A DNA stretch of 64,000 bases, taken from positions 248,001 through 312,000 of the forward strand of contig OZ025676.1 of the NCBI GenBank assembly GCA_964019335.1. Direction: 5' to 3'. Below the pieces are notes generated by a model, which was not told the DNA's origin, searched no databases, and was given only the letters and a program-made list of their open reading frames with translations. Origin of the DNA: Diplonema japonicum (lineage: Eukaryota > Euglenozoa > Diplonemea > Diplonemida > Diplonemidae). Positions 52,622 through 63,728 of the stretch are shown here, in pieces; the stretch's first letter is position 1; each line of letters starts with the position of its first letter. Both the position numbers and the translations under genes were made by a program.

Positions 52622-55600
52622 TTAATGCCCCATGCTCCTTCCGTTCCCACTTTTCCCGTCACCTTCGTTTGATGAAGCAACAAGATTTGAGATCCACGTC
52701 GGCATGTCATGCGTCATAATCTTATCAATGATTTCATTGATCTTACCGCATATGAGATCGTCCATGTGTAGTTCCACCTCTGCGGTGATCCTGGACTCGA
52801 GGGTTGACACGGCTTCGGATTTCTTGGTACCACATGGGACGCACTTGTCTCTTGTTCCGTTGGCAGGGTCGGAGATCTTCTTCAGCTGTGACCTCAGGAT
52901 GTCTATTCTCGCCCGCTGTTCCTCCCACCTCCGTTGTGGGCAGTTCGCGAATTTTGTGTCAAAAAGTTCGTCGATTTCGTCCTTCCTGTTGGGAAGCCTG
53001 TCAGCGTGTCTTTGCTCTCTCATTGCCTTCCTGTCTTCTGCATTGCCCGTCGTAGTTTTCTGCGACACTTCCTTGTACCATTCGTGGTGGAACTCCATCA
53101 TCTCCCCCACAAGCTCTTGAGGGGCAACATGGGTGTCCTTCGCAGACTGAAGAATCATCCCCTCCTCACCGCTCTCCTGGTCGTATAGGAAATACTCTTT
53201 ATCACGCCCGAGAACTTCTTCGAGATAGTCGTCCAGAACCTGATATATATTTTTTTGTTTTGTTTTGTTTAAGATACCTTGGGAGTCAGCTGCAGGTTGT
53301 CGACGAAGTTAGTCGATTTTTTCGATTCATAATAGTTACGCTCCAGCTTGGCCCAGTATATACGAGGGTTTGTGTTGTGGACCAGTTGTTTCTCGTGGAT
53401 GTACTCTGCGGGGGTGAGCCTGCCGGTGAGTTTTTTCCCCATCACGATGATCAGCTTCCACCAGTACACGACCTCTACTACCAACGAGTTCCTCATTAGA
53501 ATGTGCGGTATCTCCCACGAGGTGCCGATGTACTTGGGTGGGTCTGATGCTGACCAGGATTTCTCCTGCGCTTCAACCAGCGCTTGGACGAGTTTCCTGT
53601 CGTGGTACTTGTTTTCCTGTACCTCGTTGAAGGCGTCGCTGAGGACGGCGACCACCATGTTGAAGAGGAGGAAGACTGTGAGGACCTGGAAGAGCGCGAA
53701 AAAAATCGGCGTGAAGATCCTCTGCGCCTCCCTCAACGCGATGTAGTCGAAATCCCCGAGCAACATGAGCATCAGCGATATCGTCGATTGTCCGAGCGTC
53801 CTGTAGTTTTCATCCACGTGCCCGTAAACCACGTAGCACATCAGCGCGAATGCTATGAACACAAACATGAAAATCAGCAAAATCGCGAGAATCTCATCCC
53901 TCGCGACGCCTATGGTCCTCGTTAACAAGTTCAGCCTCGGGTTGAGCTTCAGGAAGTAAAAACTTCGGAGGTACACAAACATTGCAGAAATCGCGTTTAA
54001 ATTAGTCGCAATGACACCAAGATACCCTATTTTTTCGTAATCCGGAGGGTAGTACAAATTCTGAAGCAGGTTGTTCTTTGACAGCCCGATGTCTATCAGC
54101 TCGAAGCGGATTCCCCACGCGGCCACCAAGAGGGTTAAATTGACGAAATCGAACCAGATCCAAAAATCTGACACTGCGTGCCACCATGCTTTAAACCACA
54201 AACGGCATGTGTTGTTGTTGCTCTGAAGCATCTGTTCGCGTGTGGTCGCCGTTGAGTTCGCAACGAATCTGAACCACGACCCAACGTAACCCATGACCCA
54301 CATGAAGTACAAGAAGAAGAACAGAAAATACACCCAATCGTGGCTGTCCCAACTGAACAGTTTGAAACTTGTTGTCTCGTGTAGAGGGATCCACGCCCCG
54401 CCCGCGGTCAGCTCGACAAAGAACAAATATCTAGATATCAGCTCAATGTTCTGGTTGTACAGAAACAGCTCAAACGTGATGCCCCTTGTTTGCTTGTCGA
54501 TCCATTTCACCCTCGCTGTTTCGTTAGCATGTGAAAGATTGTTGTAGTGAACCGTTCGAATACCGTCTTTTAAGACCCCGATGGATTGTTTAACCTTTTC
54601 CAGGTCCCACGAAAACGGGATAATCTGTGCGTACCCATCGCAATCGTAATAATTTGCCTTCCCGCTGTATATCGATACCGAAGACCCATTAAGGTGTTTG
54701 CAGGAACGGTACTGAAAGGCCTCCACAGATATCATATCGTCAGGGTGGACATTCGCCGGGACAAATGGAACCTTGTAACTGTACGTAACAGGAAACGGTG
54801 TCTGCGTGCAGGACGGGTCTTGATCACACCGGTGACGTTCGTTTTGAAGCTGGCTTCCATCGTGGATCACATCGACTGTTTCGTACGAATTCGTTTTGTC
54901 GTAAGAGGCTTGTAAACTGTACTCGGGGTAGCAGAATGTGTTGAAATCGTTCAGCCTTGATATAACTTTTTCGGTAGAAAGCTGGCTGACTTCGTGCCGC
55001 ATAAGATTTGACCAAGATGTTCCGCATCCGTCTTCATCAACGCGAAGCTGTCGGATTTTCATAGCGCCGATTGGCATGTTTGAAGTTTGAACGAATTGGT
55101 TCGCTTTGACTTGGTTGTCCGGTAAACCGTCGTCGTTGATCCAAAGACTTTCTAGTAACGGGCCTTCGAGGAATTCCCATAATTCATCTTCTGATGCGAT
55201 ATCGGCGTAAACTTTCTTGTAACGTAGGTCGTTGGATTGAGAGAATTCTTCATCGAGGAATTTGTCGAGAAGACCAGCGTTCATCCAGTAGCCGTTTCCT
55301 AACCCACGGCCTTCGATTAAAAAGAACGAGAATAACACAATAAAAGGAAGGTACATCCATAGACCTAAAGCGTCTTCCGCTTCAAGCTGTCGTTCTTTGA
55401 CGTATTGAATGTCAAACCTTGTTTGTGGATCTGTGCTGTAATATCTTAGAACGTCCTCCAGAACGAGTTTTTTCTCGGTGTTTTGAGTGTGTTTTGTGTC
55501 GTTTGGTACTTTTAGCAGGTCGGCCTCGATGGATTTCATTCTTCTTGCGATTTCGTCGTCGTTGAGCTTGCTCACCTTGCCGCGTTCCTTCTTCTGTTCT

Positions 55601-55755
55601 CTGGAGGTGATGACGATGCGAAGCTGTTCCAACAATTGGCTCAGAGTGATCCTGCCGTCCCATACCTCTCCGCGGGCCTTGCATTTCTTCTTGTACTCGC
55701 CAGACGCCCAATCTCTTATCCTTTCGACTTCATCTGGTTTTAGTAGGGTCGCCAT
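52622..55755 (-). CDS. Polycystin-2-like (TRPP) cation channel, one intron
   Basis: Exons 55755-53278 and 53239-52622 (1031 residues) join across a 38-nt intron (53240-53277) that starts GTATCT and ends ATCAG; the spliced frame reads LTPK then VLDDYLEEVLGRDKEY. N-terminal cytosolic part, then TM1 (LGLWMYLPFIVLFSFFLIEG), then the large extracellular polycystin domain (IGAMKIRQLRVDEDGCG, RVKWIDKQTRGITFELFLYN, ISRYLFFVELTAGGAWIPLH). TM2-TM6 follow with the pore AFALMCYVVYG ... SLMLMLLGDFD; the filter motif LGDFD is typical of polycystins. The C-terminal part is charged and helical. Likely a calcium-permeable channel of the flagellar or plasma membrane. Confidence 0.93.
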
Positions 55756-55756
55756 G

Positions 55757-55787
<31 letters not shown>

Positions 55788-55903
55788 CGTGTGTGTATCA
55801 CACCACCCCCTCCCTTTTTTTTGAGTTTTTTTTTTGAGAATGTAATTTTTTTGGGGGGAAGAAGATCACACACAGAGCGGAAACAAAAAAAAAAAGAAAA
55901 GGC

Positions 55904-55938
<35 letters not shown>

Positions 55939-57010
55939 AATGCTCGTCAGATCGCGGTTACAATGTTTTCTTTTTTTCCTTTATTTTGTTCCCGAACCCC
56001 CCCCCCCCCGCTCCGAGCCTACCAAAAAAAGAATTGGAGAAAAAAAAAAAAGAAAAAAAAAAAAAGAGCCTGGGGCACCTTCCCCATTTTTTTTCTTTTT
56101 TTTTTCTTTGTTACTTTTACACCCACAGCTATTTTTTTTTTTATTTTTCCTCTTTCCGAGGGAAAAAAAAAACGTAAAAAACCTTCTTAGGGGTTCGACA
56201 CAAAGCAACTGGAACAAAAAAATAACTGAAATAAGAACATACTTTCACAGGGCAGGGCATCTCTTAAGGCAAAATAATGCTTTTCAGACTCAAAATAAGA
56301 TTAAAAAAAAAAGAAGATTGACACAGAACAAAATATAATAAAAAAAGGAGGCAAACAAAAAAAAAAGAAGTAAATTCGAGATTACATAAAGGTAACAAAA
56401 GGAAAGGAGGGAGAATATGTTTTTTTTTGTTCTTCTTTTTTTGCATTCCCACAGAATTAGAAACGCTTTCTTTAATAAACTGCATTTCCCTCTGTTTTTC
56501 TCTCTTTTATGTGGCACAATCCCCATATTGGCGGGATGGAAAAAAAAAGGGGGGGGGACGTGATAGCAAGCGACCCACTGAAAAAAAACGAAAGAATGCC
56601 TAACCCACCATTTTGCATATGAACAGGCGCACCCAGCAGCATCCCCCTGCGCTTTAAAAATATATGAGTTAAAGGAAGTCTTTGTGAGACGCCCCCTTGT
56701 TCTCATCCTCTAGAGAGGATTTTTTTCATAAATTGTTCTTTTTTTTTTCCCCCTCCCTCTTATTTCTTTTCTCTCAGTCATTCTTTATCTCGTGTTCGAC
56801 TATCCATCTTTATATCAAAAAAGAAAAAAAAAGAAAAAGAAAAAAAAAAGGTGAAAGTATGGCATGGGACGGGGGATAGTGAAGGGGGTAGTAAAAAACA
56901 CAAAAAAAAAAAAGTGACAAAAAATCTAAACGGCAACTTTTTTTTTTTTTGTTCTATTTTTTTTTTTTTTTTTTTTTTTTTTCTATTTTTTTTTTCTTTT
57001 TTCTTTTTTT
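55756..57010. other. Long low-complexity spacer with one SINE-like 5' end
   Basis: T and A runs throughout (for example 55902-55937, 56955-56982). At 56657-56705 is AAAATATATGAGTTAAAGGA followed by AGTCTTTGTGAGACGCCCC, the same as at 22064. No gene seen. Confidence 0.6.
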
Positions 57011-57649
57011 TTAGAATCCTTCTTCTTCTAGTGCGCCTTCTTCCAGCTGTGCTATCTGGCTGAGTGGCACGAACTGAGCAGTTTCGGCAGCTTCAATCCA
57101 CCTCCTCGTCCCGTCTTCTTCACCATAGACTTCAATAAAAGAATGTATATCATAGTGTTGCCCATCATCGAAATCTTGCCTGTATTCCCGGTTCTCTTCA
57201 GGAGGGTTCACTTGTGGGTCCTGGTGATGTGCAGTGAGCCCAGCTTCTAAGTCATGGAAATCCACGTCAGCAACATCGTCCACATAATCCTCAGGGGGTG
57301 TCATTTCAGGGGCAGGTGCCTCCTCGTCCACTTCTTTCAGCACTTGCGGCTGGTGCTCAGAATTTGCCAGGGATTCTTTTTTCTCTTTCTTCTTTCTTTT
57401 CTTCTCTATCTGGACTTGCTGCTTCCTCTCCCTCTCTTCCTCAGAGTCATCATCATCTTGTTCGCTCTCAGAGTCGTTTCTTCTGTTCTTTTTTTTATTT
57501 AAGTTCTTCGCTCTCTTGATGGACCTTCTTTCCTGCCTCACGCAAAAACACCCCAAAACAATCACTGCTACCGCTATAACCACTACAGGTATTATAATCG
57601 TCAGTGTGTTATCAGAAGTATCAGGCTTCCAAGGTGCAGGCGTCGCCAT
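57011..57649 (-). CDS. Single-pass membrane protein with acidic cytosolic tail
   Basis: 212 residues. A short N-terminal part (MATPAPWKPDTSDNT) precedes one membrane segment (LTIIIPVVVIAVAVIVLGCF) at about 16-35. Basic residues follow (RQERRSIKRAKNLNKKK), which predicts that the long C-terminal part is cytosolic. The tail is charged: a DDDDSEEERERK region, a lysine block, then an acidic, Pro-containing end with YGEEDGTRRWIEAAETAQFV. No family recognised. Start ATG at 57649. Confidence 0.68.
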   Translation of the reverse strand: MATPAPWKPDTSDNTLTIIIPVVVIAVAVIVLGCFCVRQERRSIKRAKNLNKKKNRRNDSESEQDDDDSEEERERKQQVQIEKKRKKKEKKESLANSEHQPQVLKEVDEEAPAPEMTPPEDYVDDVADVDFHDLEAGLTAHHQDPQVNPPEENREYRQDFDDGQHYDIHSFIEVYGEEDGTRRWIEAAETAQFVPLSQIAQLEEGALEEEGF

Positions 57650-57829
57650 TGGTATTATACGGGTTTTCTTTTTCTTTTTTTTTTTTTTGTCCTCCTTCCC
57701 CTCTCCTGTTTTTATTTGATGAATGAAAACCCTGAGAAAAAAACGAATGGAGGGGAGAAAAAAAAAGAGTATATCAATGGTATAAAATAGGTTTTTTTTT
57801 TTTTTTTTTTTTTTTTCCCTTTGCCTTTC

Positions 57830-57843
57830 CTAGAAGTCCCTAA

Positions 57844-57877
<34 letters not shown>

Positions 57878-58093
57878 TTTCTCCAATCCATACCATTCCA
57901 TATCATCCTTCCCAGCACCGGGAACCACAGGAGCAGCTGCCTTCTTCGCAGGTGCAGTAGGAGCAGCTGCCTTCGCCTTCTTTGCAGGCATGGGCGCAAT
58001 ACCTGCAAGTTTCTCTGGCTTGCCAAAGACACAGCCGTTGGTCCATGCGGGTGCCGCAGAGAATCCAGTGGGGCAGGTAATCGAGGAAGGCAT
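57830..58093 (-). CDS. 69-residue alanine/lysine-rich protein, copy A (one intron)
   Basis: Exons 58093-57894 and 57839-57830. The 54-nt intron (57840-57893) starts GTATGG, is mostly A, and ends TTTAG. The spliced product ends DDMEWDF. Sequence: MPSSITCPTGFSAAPAWTNG, a CVFGKPEKLAGIAP segment, then Ala/Lys/Pro-rich linker. Two cysteines. Function unknown. Copy B at 58272 differs by one residue (T or A at position 46). A protein read through the intron would be Lys-rich, which supports splicing. Confidence 0.7.
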
Positions 58094-58271
58094 TTTTTTT
58101 TTTTTTTTTTTTTTTTAGTGTGTAAGTAGAATTGTGTGTATCTGGTTTCTTAGTTACTTGCGTTCCTTGTTAGAAAAATTGAATAAAAAGGGAAAGGGGG
58201 GGGGGGGGGGGTGTGGGGTAAATTCTTGTTATAGTGTAAAGAAAGATCTTGTCACTCATCTTCCAACGTAA

Positions 58272-58300
58272 TCAGAAGTCCCTGTAAAAAAATATAGAGG

Positions 58301-58332
<32 letters not shown>

Positions 58333-58543
58333 CGGCCGCATACCATTCCATATCATCCTTCCCAGCACCAGGAACCACAGGAGCAGCTGCCTTCTTCGCA
58401 GGTGCAGCAGGAGCAGCTGCCTTCGCCTTCTTTGCAGGCATGGGCGCAATACCGGCAAGTTTCTCTGGCTTGCCAAAGACACAGCCGTTGGTCCATGCGG
58501 GTGCCGCAGAGAATCCAGTGGGGCAGGTAATCGAGGAAGGCAT
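58272..58543 (-). CDS. 69-residue alanine/lysine-rich protein, copy B (one intron)
   Basis: Exons 58543-58344 and 58281-58272. The 62-nt intron (58282-58343) starts GTATGC, contains GCGGCCGC and a long T run, and ends ACAG. The spliced end DDMEWDF is the same as in copy A, although the two introns share only the first five bases and AG. This agreement is strong support for both splice models. Function unknown. Confidence 0.7.
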
Positions 58544-58933
58544 TTTTTTTTTTTTCTTTTTTGTTTTTGGTGTACAAAAAAATGTGTAGGGTGGACCTAA
58601 GAGGTGAATCAGTCTCTTAAAACAATGTCAAACCTTGTCAAAAAAAAAAAAATGCTTCCACTCCAAGGATGGGGAAACCCAATTGTGTAGGATGTCCCTG
58701 CCTTTTCCTCCCCTGCTACTCGTCACAGTACTTTCAGAACGAAAGTACTCCCCCCCCCCCCCCCCCCCCCACGAATTCTGAAAGAATAAAAAACCAAAAC
58801 CAGAAAAGAAAGAGAAAAAAAAAGAGATCTAAGATCTAGCTAGCCCTCTCCCTCCCAGCACATTTTCTTTTTTTCCATTACTTTTTCTATCAAGCGTTCT
58901 GGAACCCTGCGGCACGGATACCTCTCATAGGCT

Positions 58934-58983
<50 letters not shown>

Positions 58984-59018
58984 TTTTTTTTGTTGTTGTT
59001 GTTGTTGTTGCCCCTCTA
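58544..59018. other. Spacer
   Basis: Contains a C run at 58749-58770 and a T run of about 48 at 58935-58982. No gene seen. Confidence 0.6.
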
Positions 59019-61694
59019 TCACACCCTAGTTGCTTGCGTGGATGGCCTCCCGCAAGAAGTTTGTGGCATAGAATCAAGATCGCTTGCCTGTTTTTTTTTT
59101 TTTTTTTTTTTCTTTTTTTTTTCCCCTTCAAATATTTTATTTCCCGATACCTTTCCAGAGTCATAGAAGACAACACCGGAACTGCTTTCGGTCGACGGCG
59201 TGGAACGGATGATGTTAAGATTCAGCACCGAAGGGTCGTTAGTGAAGATCATGTGCTGGCTGTTGTCCCTTGCGGGATCGAAGGGGGAAGGGGTGGGCGC
59301 GAGCCGCCCGGAAAAGATAAAATTATCATCGGCGTAGACCGTCACTTGCTCGGCACCACGCGTGGGGGTCTTCGCATAATTCCAAAACGTAACCCTAGAA
59401 ATCGCCATGGGCTCTTCAAAAACAAGGTATAAAAGATTCGTGAGCCCGGGAGAGAAAGGAGCAAGCCAAATATGCCCATCATCGGTAGTATTGTTATTCG
59501 AGTCCACTAAATTGCTTAAAACCCTACAATCGGCTTTGTTTTGCTTCAAAACGGTCACATCACGAGGCACACCCTGCAAATTCTCGTGCCGAAGAGGTAT
59601 CGGCAACCCCCTCACATCCCAAAGCTGAATACCATTCAAACCCACATAATGCGCGTCACCTTGAGTCGACGAAATTTCTATGCGAAACACATATCCGATG
59701 GGGAACATTGGCGGTGTCAGGCCAATGATGTCCAGTACCTTTTTCGGGAAGGGCTTTGACGCGATTTTTGCCAAATGGATGGCATCTGCGATCTCTTTGT
59801 TCATAGTGGACGAGTGCATGGTTGCAGGGAGAGAATCGATGTTCTCGGAGACGTTAATTCTCTGCGCGTAGTCGTACCTGGAGTGCCCGGGTGCTTTTCT
59901 CACATAGAAACCCTTCTCGGGGGAGACCTTCTTACCGTCCACCGCCATTCTGATTCTCTTCACACCTCTGAACGTCGCGGCAAGATTTTCATTGTAATTC
60001 CATATTTTAACACCCTTCACAGTGGTGCGTGTTGATAACGTTAGTGTCAGAACGACGCTTTTTTCAGCGGTGTTTCCAAGCTTGGCATACCAGTCGGGGG
60101 TGTCTTTCGATTTCAACCAATCTGTGCATTCGCAAGCATGGCTGCATGATATCGAGTCGATGGGAATCGGTTCCTCGTCGGTACCGATTATCTGCAGGGA
60201 ACCAACCCCTACGCATAGCATATCGCCCCAGCCTTTCAGGATTTCTAGTGTTACAGTATCTCCTGTAGGGTACCCCATGAGGTCGTTCAGGATTGGATCG
60301 TTGTTGGGCTTTGTAGCAAGAGTCTGTCGTGTGGCAGGGCGGCCATATGAAGTGGAGGGACGGGAAACCTCTTCCGGAATGAACGAGTCTGCGACCTCGT
60401 CGGTGGTGGCCCAGTCTTTCGACTGTCTTTGTATGTTAGCATCGATTCTGTTCAGAATCGTTTGATCCATTGTGAATAAAATGATTTCGGTGGAGTCCTC
60501 GGCTCCTTGGAGCATCCCGCTTGCTTGCGAGACTTCGCCCTTGAATATGAACTTCTCATCAAGTGTTACTTCAATCTCCTTCACACCCCTCGAACTGTGC
60601 GGACGGGACTTGTTATAATTCCAAAATCGCAACATTGACACATTCATGTCAATACCGAAATCAACTGTCACGGTGTGGTCCTTACCAGGGGTGTACGGGG
60701 CTAGCCAGACATGGCTGTCGTCGCAGGTTCGTGGCACACCGTCAACGAGATTTTGAACAATTCTCGGATCGTCATTGTACTCCGGTAGGATGTTAATGGA
60801 CGGCGGCGACCCCGACACGTTCTCTTTGTTTATTTTGACAAGCTCACCTGTTTCATCATACACCTCTATACCGTTGAGCCCTAAGTAGTGCGGGTCACCC
60901 CATGTTGTCAAACAGTTAACGCTTAATCGTCTCCCGCTTGGCATTGTTGGGATGCAGAACTCTGATGGTGTGGGCGGTGGTGACGGGACAGGAGAAGGCA
61001 ACGGCGACACAGGCCGCGACACAGGAGCGGACCTCACAGTCGCACTGAGCACGTCCAAAGGATCTTCGTAAGAAGGACGCGGGGTTTGTTTCGAGCTTGG
61101 TAAAGTATATTCCCCTGGTCTTGAATACGTTGTAGGTCCCGAGGAGTACCCTGCAGGTGTCCTTGCCCGCCTGCCTGATGATGGACGTTTAGTTATTACC
61201 GGCGAGAAAATTTTCAAAGTCGCGTCATCACCGCTTGCTGTTTTTTGAGGCGACGAGAGCCACATGGGGATCGTTTCTTCTTCGATTAGTTGTTTCAAAG
61301 CAGTCGACACGTCGTCGTCGCTTGCGTTGCTGGACTCCAGTGAGGTGATGAGGTCCAGGACCATGTTTTTCCGTTCGACTGGAAGATCCCTTACCCGCTC
61401 GCCTACAGATATTATACTCTCGTCGTGGTCCTCTGGGACTTCTGGGAACTCTACAGCATCGCCCTTGGCCCATTTTGATGGTTGGCTGTCTTGTTGTACA
61501 GGTTGTCGGGGTTGTCCTTCTATGCTTTTTCTCAGCAGCCCCACGTCGTTCCGGCGTATCTTGGGGACAGGCGCAAGAGCTTTTCGCGGTGGTGCATTCG
61601 CCCCTGACCAACAACTGCTAAAACCCCGCTCTTTCTCTTCGTTACCCTCTGGGAGCATCGTCCCACGAGAGGACCTCCCTTGCCTTTGCGCCAT
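59019..61694 (-). CDS. KATNIP: KATNIP homologue (katanin-interacting, DUF4457 repeats), one intron
   Basis: KATNIP (KIAA0556) binds katanin and microtubules at ciliary basal bodies. Exons 61694-59151 and 59087-59019 (870 residues); intron 59088-59150 (63 nt) starts GTATCG and ends ACAG. After a disordered N-terminal ~260 residues come three DUF4457-like units. The first has TTWGDPHYLGLNGIEVYDET, INILPEYNDDPR, DDSHVWLAPYTPGKDHT and FWNYNKSRPHSSRGVKEIEV. The second has GWGDMLCVGVGSLQIIG and IWNYNENLAATFRGVKRI. The third has TQGDAHYVGLNGIQLWD, DDGHIWLAPFSPG and FWNYAKTPTRGAEQVTV. These match the vertebrate protein closely, so the organism is likely flagellated. Confidence 0.88.
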   Translation of the reverse strand: MAQRQGRSSRGTMLPEGNEEKERGFSSCWSGANAPPRKALAPVPKIRRNDVGLLRKSIEGQPRQPVQQDSQPSKWAKGDAVEFPEVPEDHDESIISVGERVRDLPVERKNMVLDLITSLESSNASDDDVSTALKQLIEEETIPMWLSSPQKTASGDDATLKIFSPVITKRPSSGRRARTPAGYSSGPTTYSRPGEYTLPSSKQTPRPSYEDPLDVLSATVRSAPVSRPVSPLPSPVPSPPPTPSEFCIPTMPSGRRLSVNCLTTWGDPHYLGLNGIEVYDETGELVKINKENVSGSPPSINILPEYNDDPRIVQNLVDGVPRTCDDSHVWLAPYTPGKDHTVTVDFGIDMNVSMLRFWNYNKSRPHSSRGVKEIEVTLDEKFIFKGEVSQASGMLQGAEDSTEIILFTMDQTILNRIDANIQRQSKDWATTDEVADSFIPEEVSRPSTSYGRPATRQTLATKPNNDPILNDLMGYPTGDTVTLEILKGWGDMLCVGVGSLQIIGTDEEPIPIDSISCSHACECTDWLKSKDTPDWYAKLGNTAEKSVVLTLTLSTRTTVKGVKIWNYNENLAATFRGVKRIRMAVDGKKVSPEKGFYVRKAPGHSRYDYAQRINVSENIDSLPATMHSSTMNKEIADAIHLAKIASKPFPKKVLDIIGLTPPMFPIGYVFRIEISSTQGDAHYVGLNGIQLWDVRGLPIPLRHENLQGVPRDVTVLKQNKADCRVLSNLVDSNNNTTDDGHIWLAPFSPGLTNLLYLVFEEPMAISRVTFWNYAKTPTRGAEQVTVYADDNFIFSGRLAPTPSPFDPARDNSQHMIFTNDPSVLNLNIIRSTPSTESSSGVVFYDSGKVSGNKIFEGEKKKKKKKKKKQASDLDSMPQTSCGRPSTQATRV

Positions 61695-61908
61695 CTTTTT
61701 TTTTTTTTTTTTTTTTTTTTTTTGTTGAAAAGAATGGACACAACTGTGTTAATTATTTTTTGATACGCCAATGAAGGGAGTGGGGGGGGGAAAGTAGGGG
61801 GGGAAAGATGATTGTTCGTGCAGAAGCATTCACTTGCAGGGATAAAACGGGACAAGCTGCCTCTACTCTCTTTTCGTTTTTAAAAGTTTTGTTTACTTTT
61901 TCCAGCAA

Positions 61909-61950
<42 letters not shown>

Positions 61951-62272
61951 AGAATAATCGCAAGCGGTCTTGGCAAACGTGTGGAAATTGATTTTTGGGG
62001 GAAAGGTAAATTATAGGATAAGACAGAATGAGATTTGAAAGGTTTTTTTTTTTGTTTTTGTTTTCCCCTTCTTTTTTTTCCCTCCCCTACTTTTTTTTTT
62101 TCTTCTAATAGACAAAAGACAAAAAAAAAAAGGAATTCTTTTTTTTTCTTTTCTTTTCTTTTCTCCTTTTCTTCCTCATTTTTTAAAAACAATAATATTA
62201 TCTTCTTTTTTTTTTTTGTTCAGTTCATTCCCACCCCTTTCATACTCAAATTAAGGAGACATTAAATGGGAG

Positions 62273-62309
<37 letters not shown>

Positions 62310-62368
62310 GAACGTTGAAACAGATACTTTCAAAAAGACAGAGACCTTGCTTAACACAAGCAAGGTGC
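61695..62368. other. Low-complexity spacer
   Basis: T and A runs (61696-61722, 61915-61949, 62276-62306). No gene seen. Confidence 0.6.
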
Positions 62369-63448
62369 TCAGACCCTTACAGATGTAGTGATTGACTTAA
62401 TCTCGCCCGGTCGCAACGAAGCAAGAGCACGCTCTGCCGAAGTACGGCGTCTGTGATGCTGACGAGGCACGACATCGGAAGAAGCAACGATCCCCGTGGG
62501 CAAAGGATACGCCGGTATCTCGGTAAACGAAGGCCGCACCTCCCGGGGAGATCCAAAATAATGATCGGGAAAGGACCTGCGGACCTGATGGCTCGGGGTG
62601 GCTTGCCTCGGGGTGATAATAGACTTTCTCGTTTGGGAAAATGGTTTTTTTCTACCAACACCAACAGTTGTCGTTGGAGCGGGCTGACGCAAGGAAGACG
62701 GAGCTCGAAGGGAGCTTGGCATCGGGCCGCCAACACCACCACCTGATGGAAAAGGAGGCGGCGGGTAATTAGGCGCTGTCCCACCTGTGACAGATGTAGC
62801 TGGAGGGAATCTATCGGAAACTTCACGAAAAGGTAAACCTTCAGGTGTTTCCGGCCCTGAAATCGACTGTTTTCGAACGTCTGTGTCAAACACAACACCC
62901 CCTGGAAAGACAGCTATGTCGGCCACAAAGTGCGTAACACGTGATCCTCGAATCCGTTCCACGGCAAATTTCACGTCTTCGCCGCTGAACACGTCTTCAC
63001 CATTTACTCTGCGAAGCACCATTTCGGGCTTAAAACCAGCTCTTTCAAACGCCCCTCCTGGGGTTAGCCTGTCGATGTGCAGTAGGCCATCGTATCTTTG
63101 TGTGTAATGTAGTCCGAGGGGCTCGTCGGTTCGTGTTAATGTGACCTTGACTAGCTGGAGGAGCTCAGGGACCTCTAGTTCCAATGGGATCACAGTGGTG
63201 TTCTCCTGTATGCAGTACTGTTTGATCGCCATGTTCAGGTCGCCGTTCACGTCGAAGCCGTCGACAGATGTGAGGTACGAGTCTTCGGGCACCTCAGCCC
63301 TCCCCAGCGGGCCGTTTTTTGTTATGTTTGTCAAATGCAGGGCGTTGTCGTCGGCCGCCCGCTCGTAGCGACAGCCTAGTTGTTCATCGATGTCTCTGAG
63401 ATGTATTGTGACAACGCATGGGAGGTACGGGAACCCCGCGTCTTGCAT
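62369..63448 (-). CDS. Protein with two PDZ-like domains and a proline-rich tail
   Basis: 359 residues starting MQDAGFPYLPCVVTIHL. The first PDZ-like unit covers about 12-100 (LGCRYERAADDNALHLTNIT, GPLGRAEVPEDSYLTSVDGF). The second covers about 105-190 (VKVTLTRTDEPLGLHYTQRY, LTPGGAFERAGFKPEMVLRR, VNGEDVFSGEDVKFAVERI); G-L-H replaces the classic G-L-G-F carboxylate loop. The rest is Pro/Gly/Arg-rich and likely disordered, ending with RTSAERALASLRPGEIKSIT. Probably a scaffold. Upstream in-frame ATGs add only low-complexity sequence. Confidence 0.72.
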   Translation of the reverse strand: MQDAGFPYLPCVVTIHLRDIDEQLGCRYERAADDNALHLTNITKNGPLGRAEVPEDSYLTSVDGFDVNGDLNMAIKQYCIQENTTVIPLELEVPELLQLVKVTLTRTDEPLGLHYTQRYDGLLHIDRLTPGGAFERAGFKPEMVLRRVNGEDVFSGEDVKFAVERIRGSRVTHFVADIAVFPGGVVFDTDVRKQSISGPETPEGLPFREVSDRFPPATSVTGGTAPNYPPPPFPSGGGVGGPMPSSLRAPSSLRQPAPTTTVGVGRKKPFSQTRKSIITPRQATPSHQVRRSFPDHYFGSPREVRPSFTEIPAYPLPTGIVASSDVVPRQHHRRRTSAERALASLRPGEIKSITTSVRV

Positions 63449-63728
63449 TTCCTTCCCTTTTTTTTGGTGTTCTTTTTTTTTATTATTACCTCCCCCTCCC
63501 CTCCCGCCTCCTCTGAATGAATATGACCATTTGAATTTGGTGTGTGAAAAAAAAAAAAAAAATAAGAGACGGCCGGTGTTTTGGTGGCGCCCGAAGAAAA
63601 AGGAAAGGGGGTGAGAAAATAAATGAGAATTTTTTCTTTTTTTTTTTGTACACACACTATTTTTTCCCTCCCTTTTTTGTTTTATAACACTTTTTTTTTT
63701 TCGTCTCAACACACTAGGGAGGAGTTTC
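63449..63728. other. Spacer
   Basis: T- and C-rich; no gene seen. Confidence 0.5.

Noticed and set aside
58320-58340. Poly-A next to GCGGCCGC, like a NotI oligo-dT cloning adaptor
   Set aside because: The segment lies inside a valid intron with both exons in frame, and GCGGCCGC also occurs in coding DNA at about 39521 and at 41033, so contamination is not needed as an explanation.
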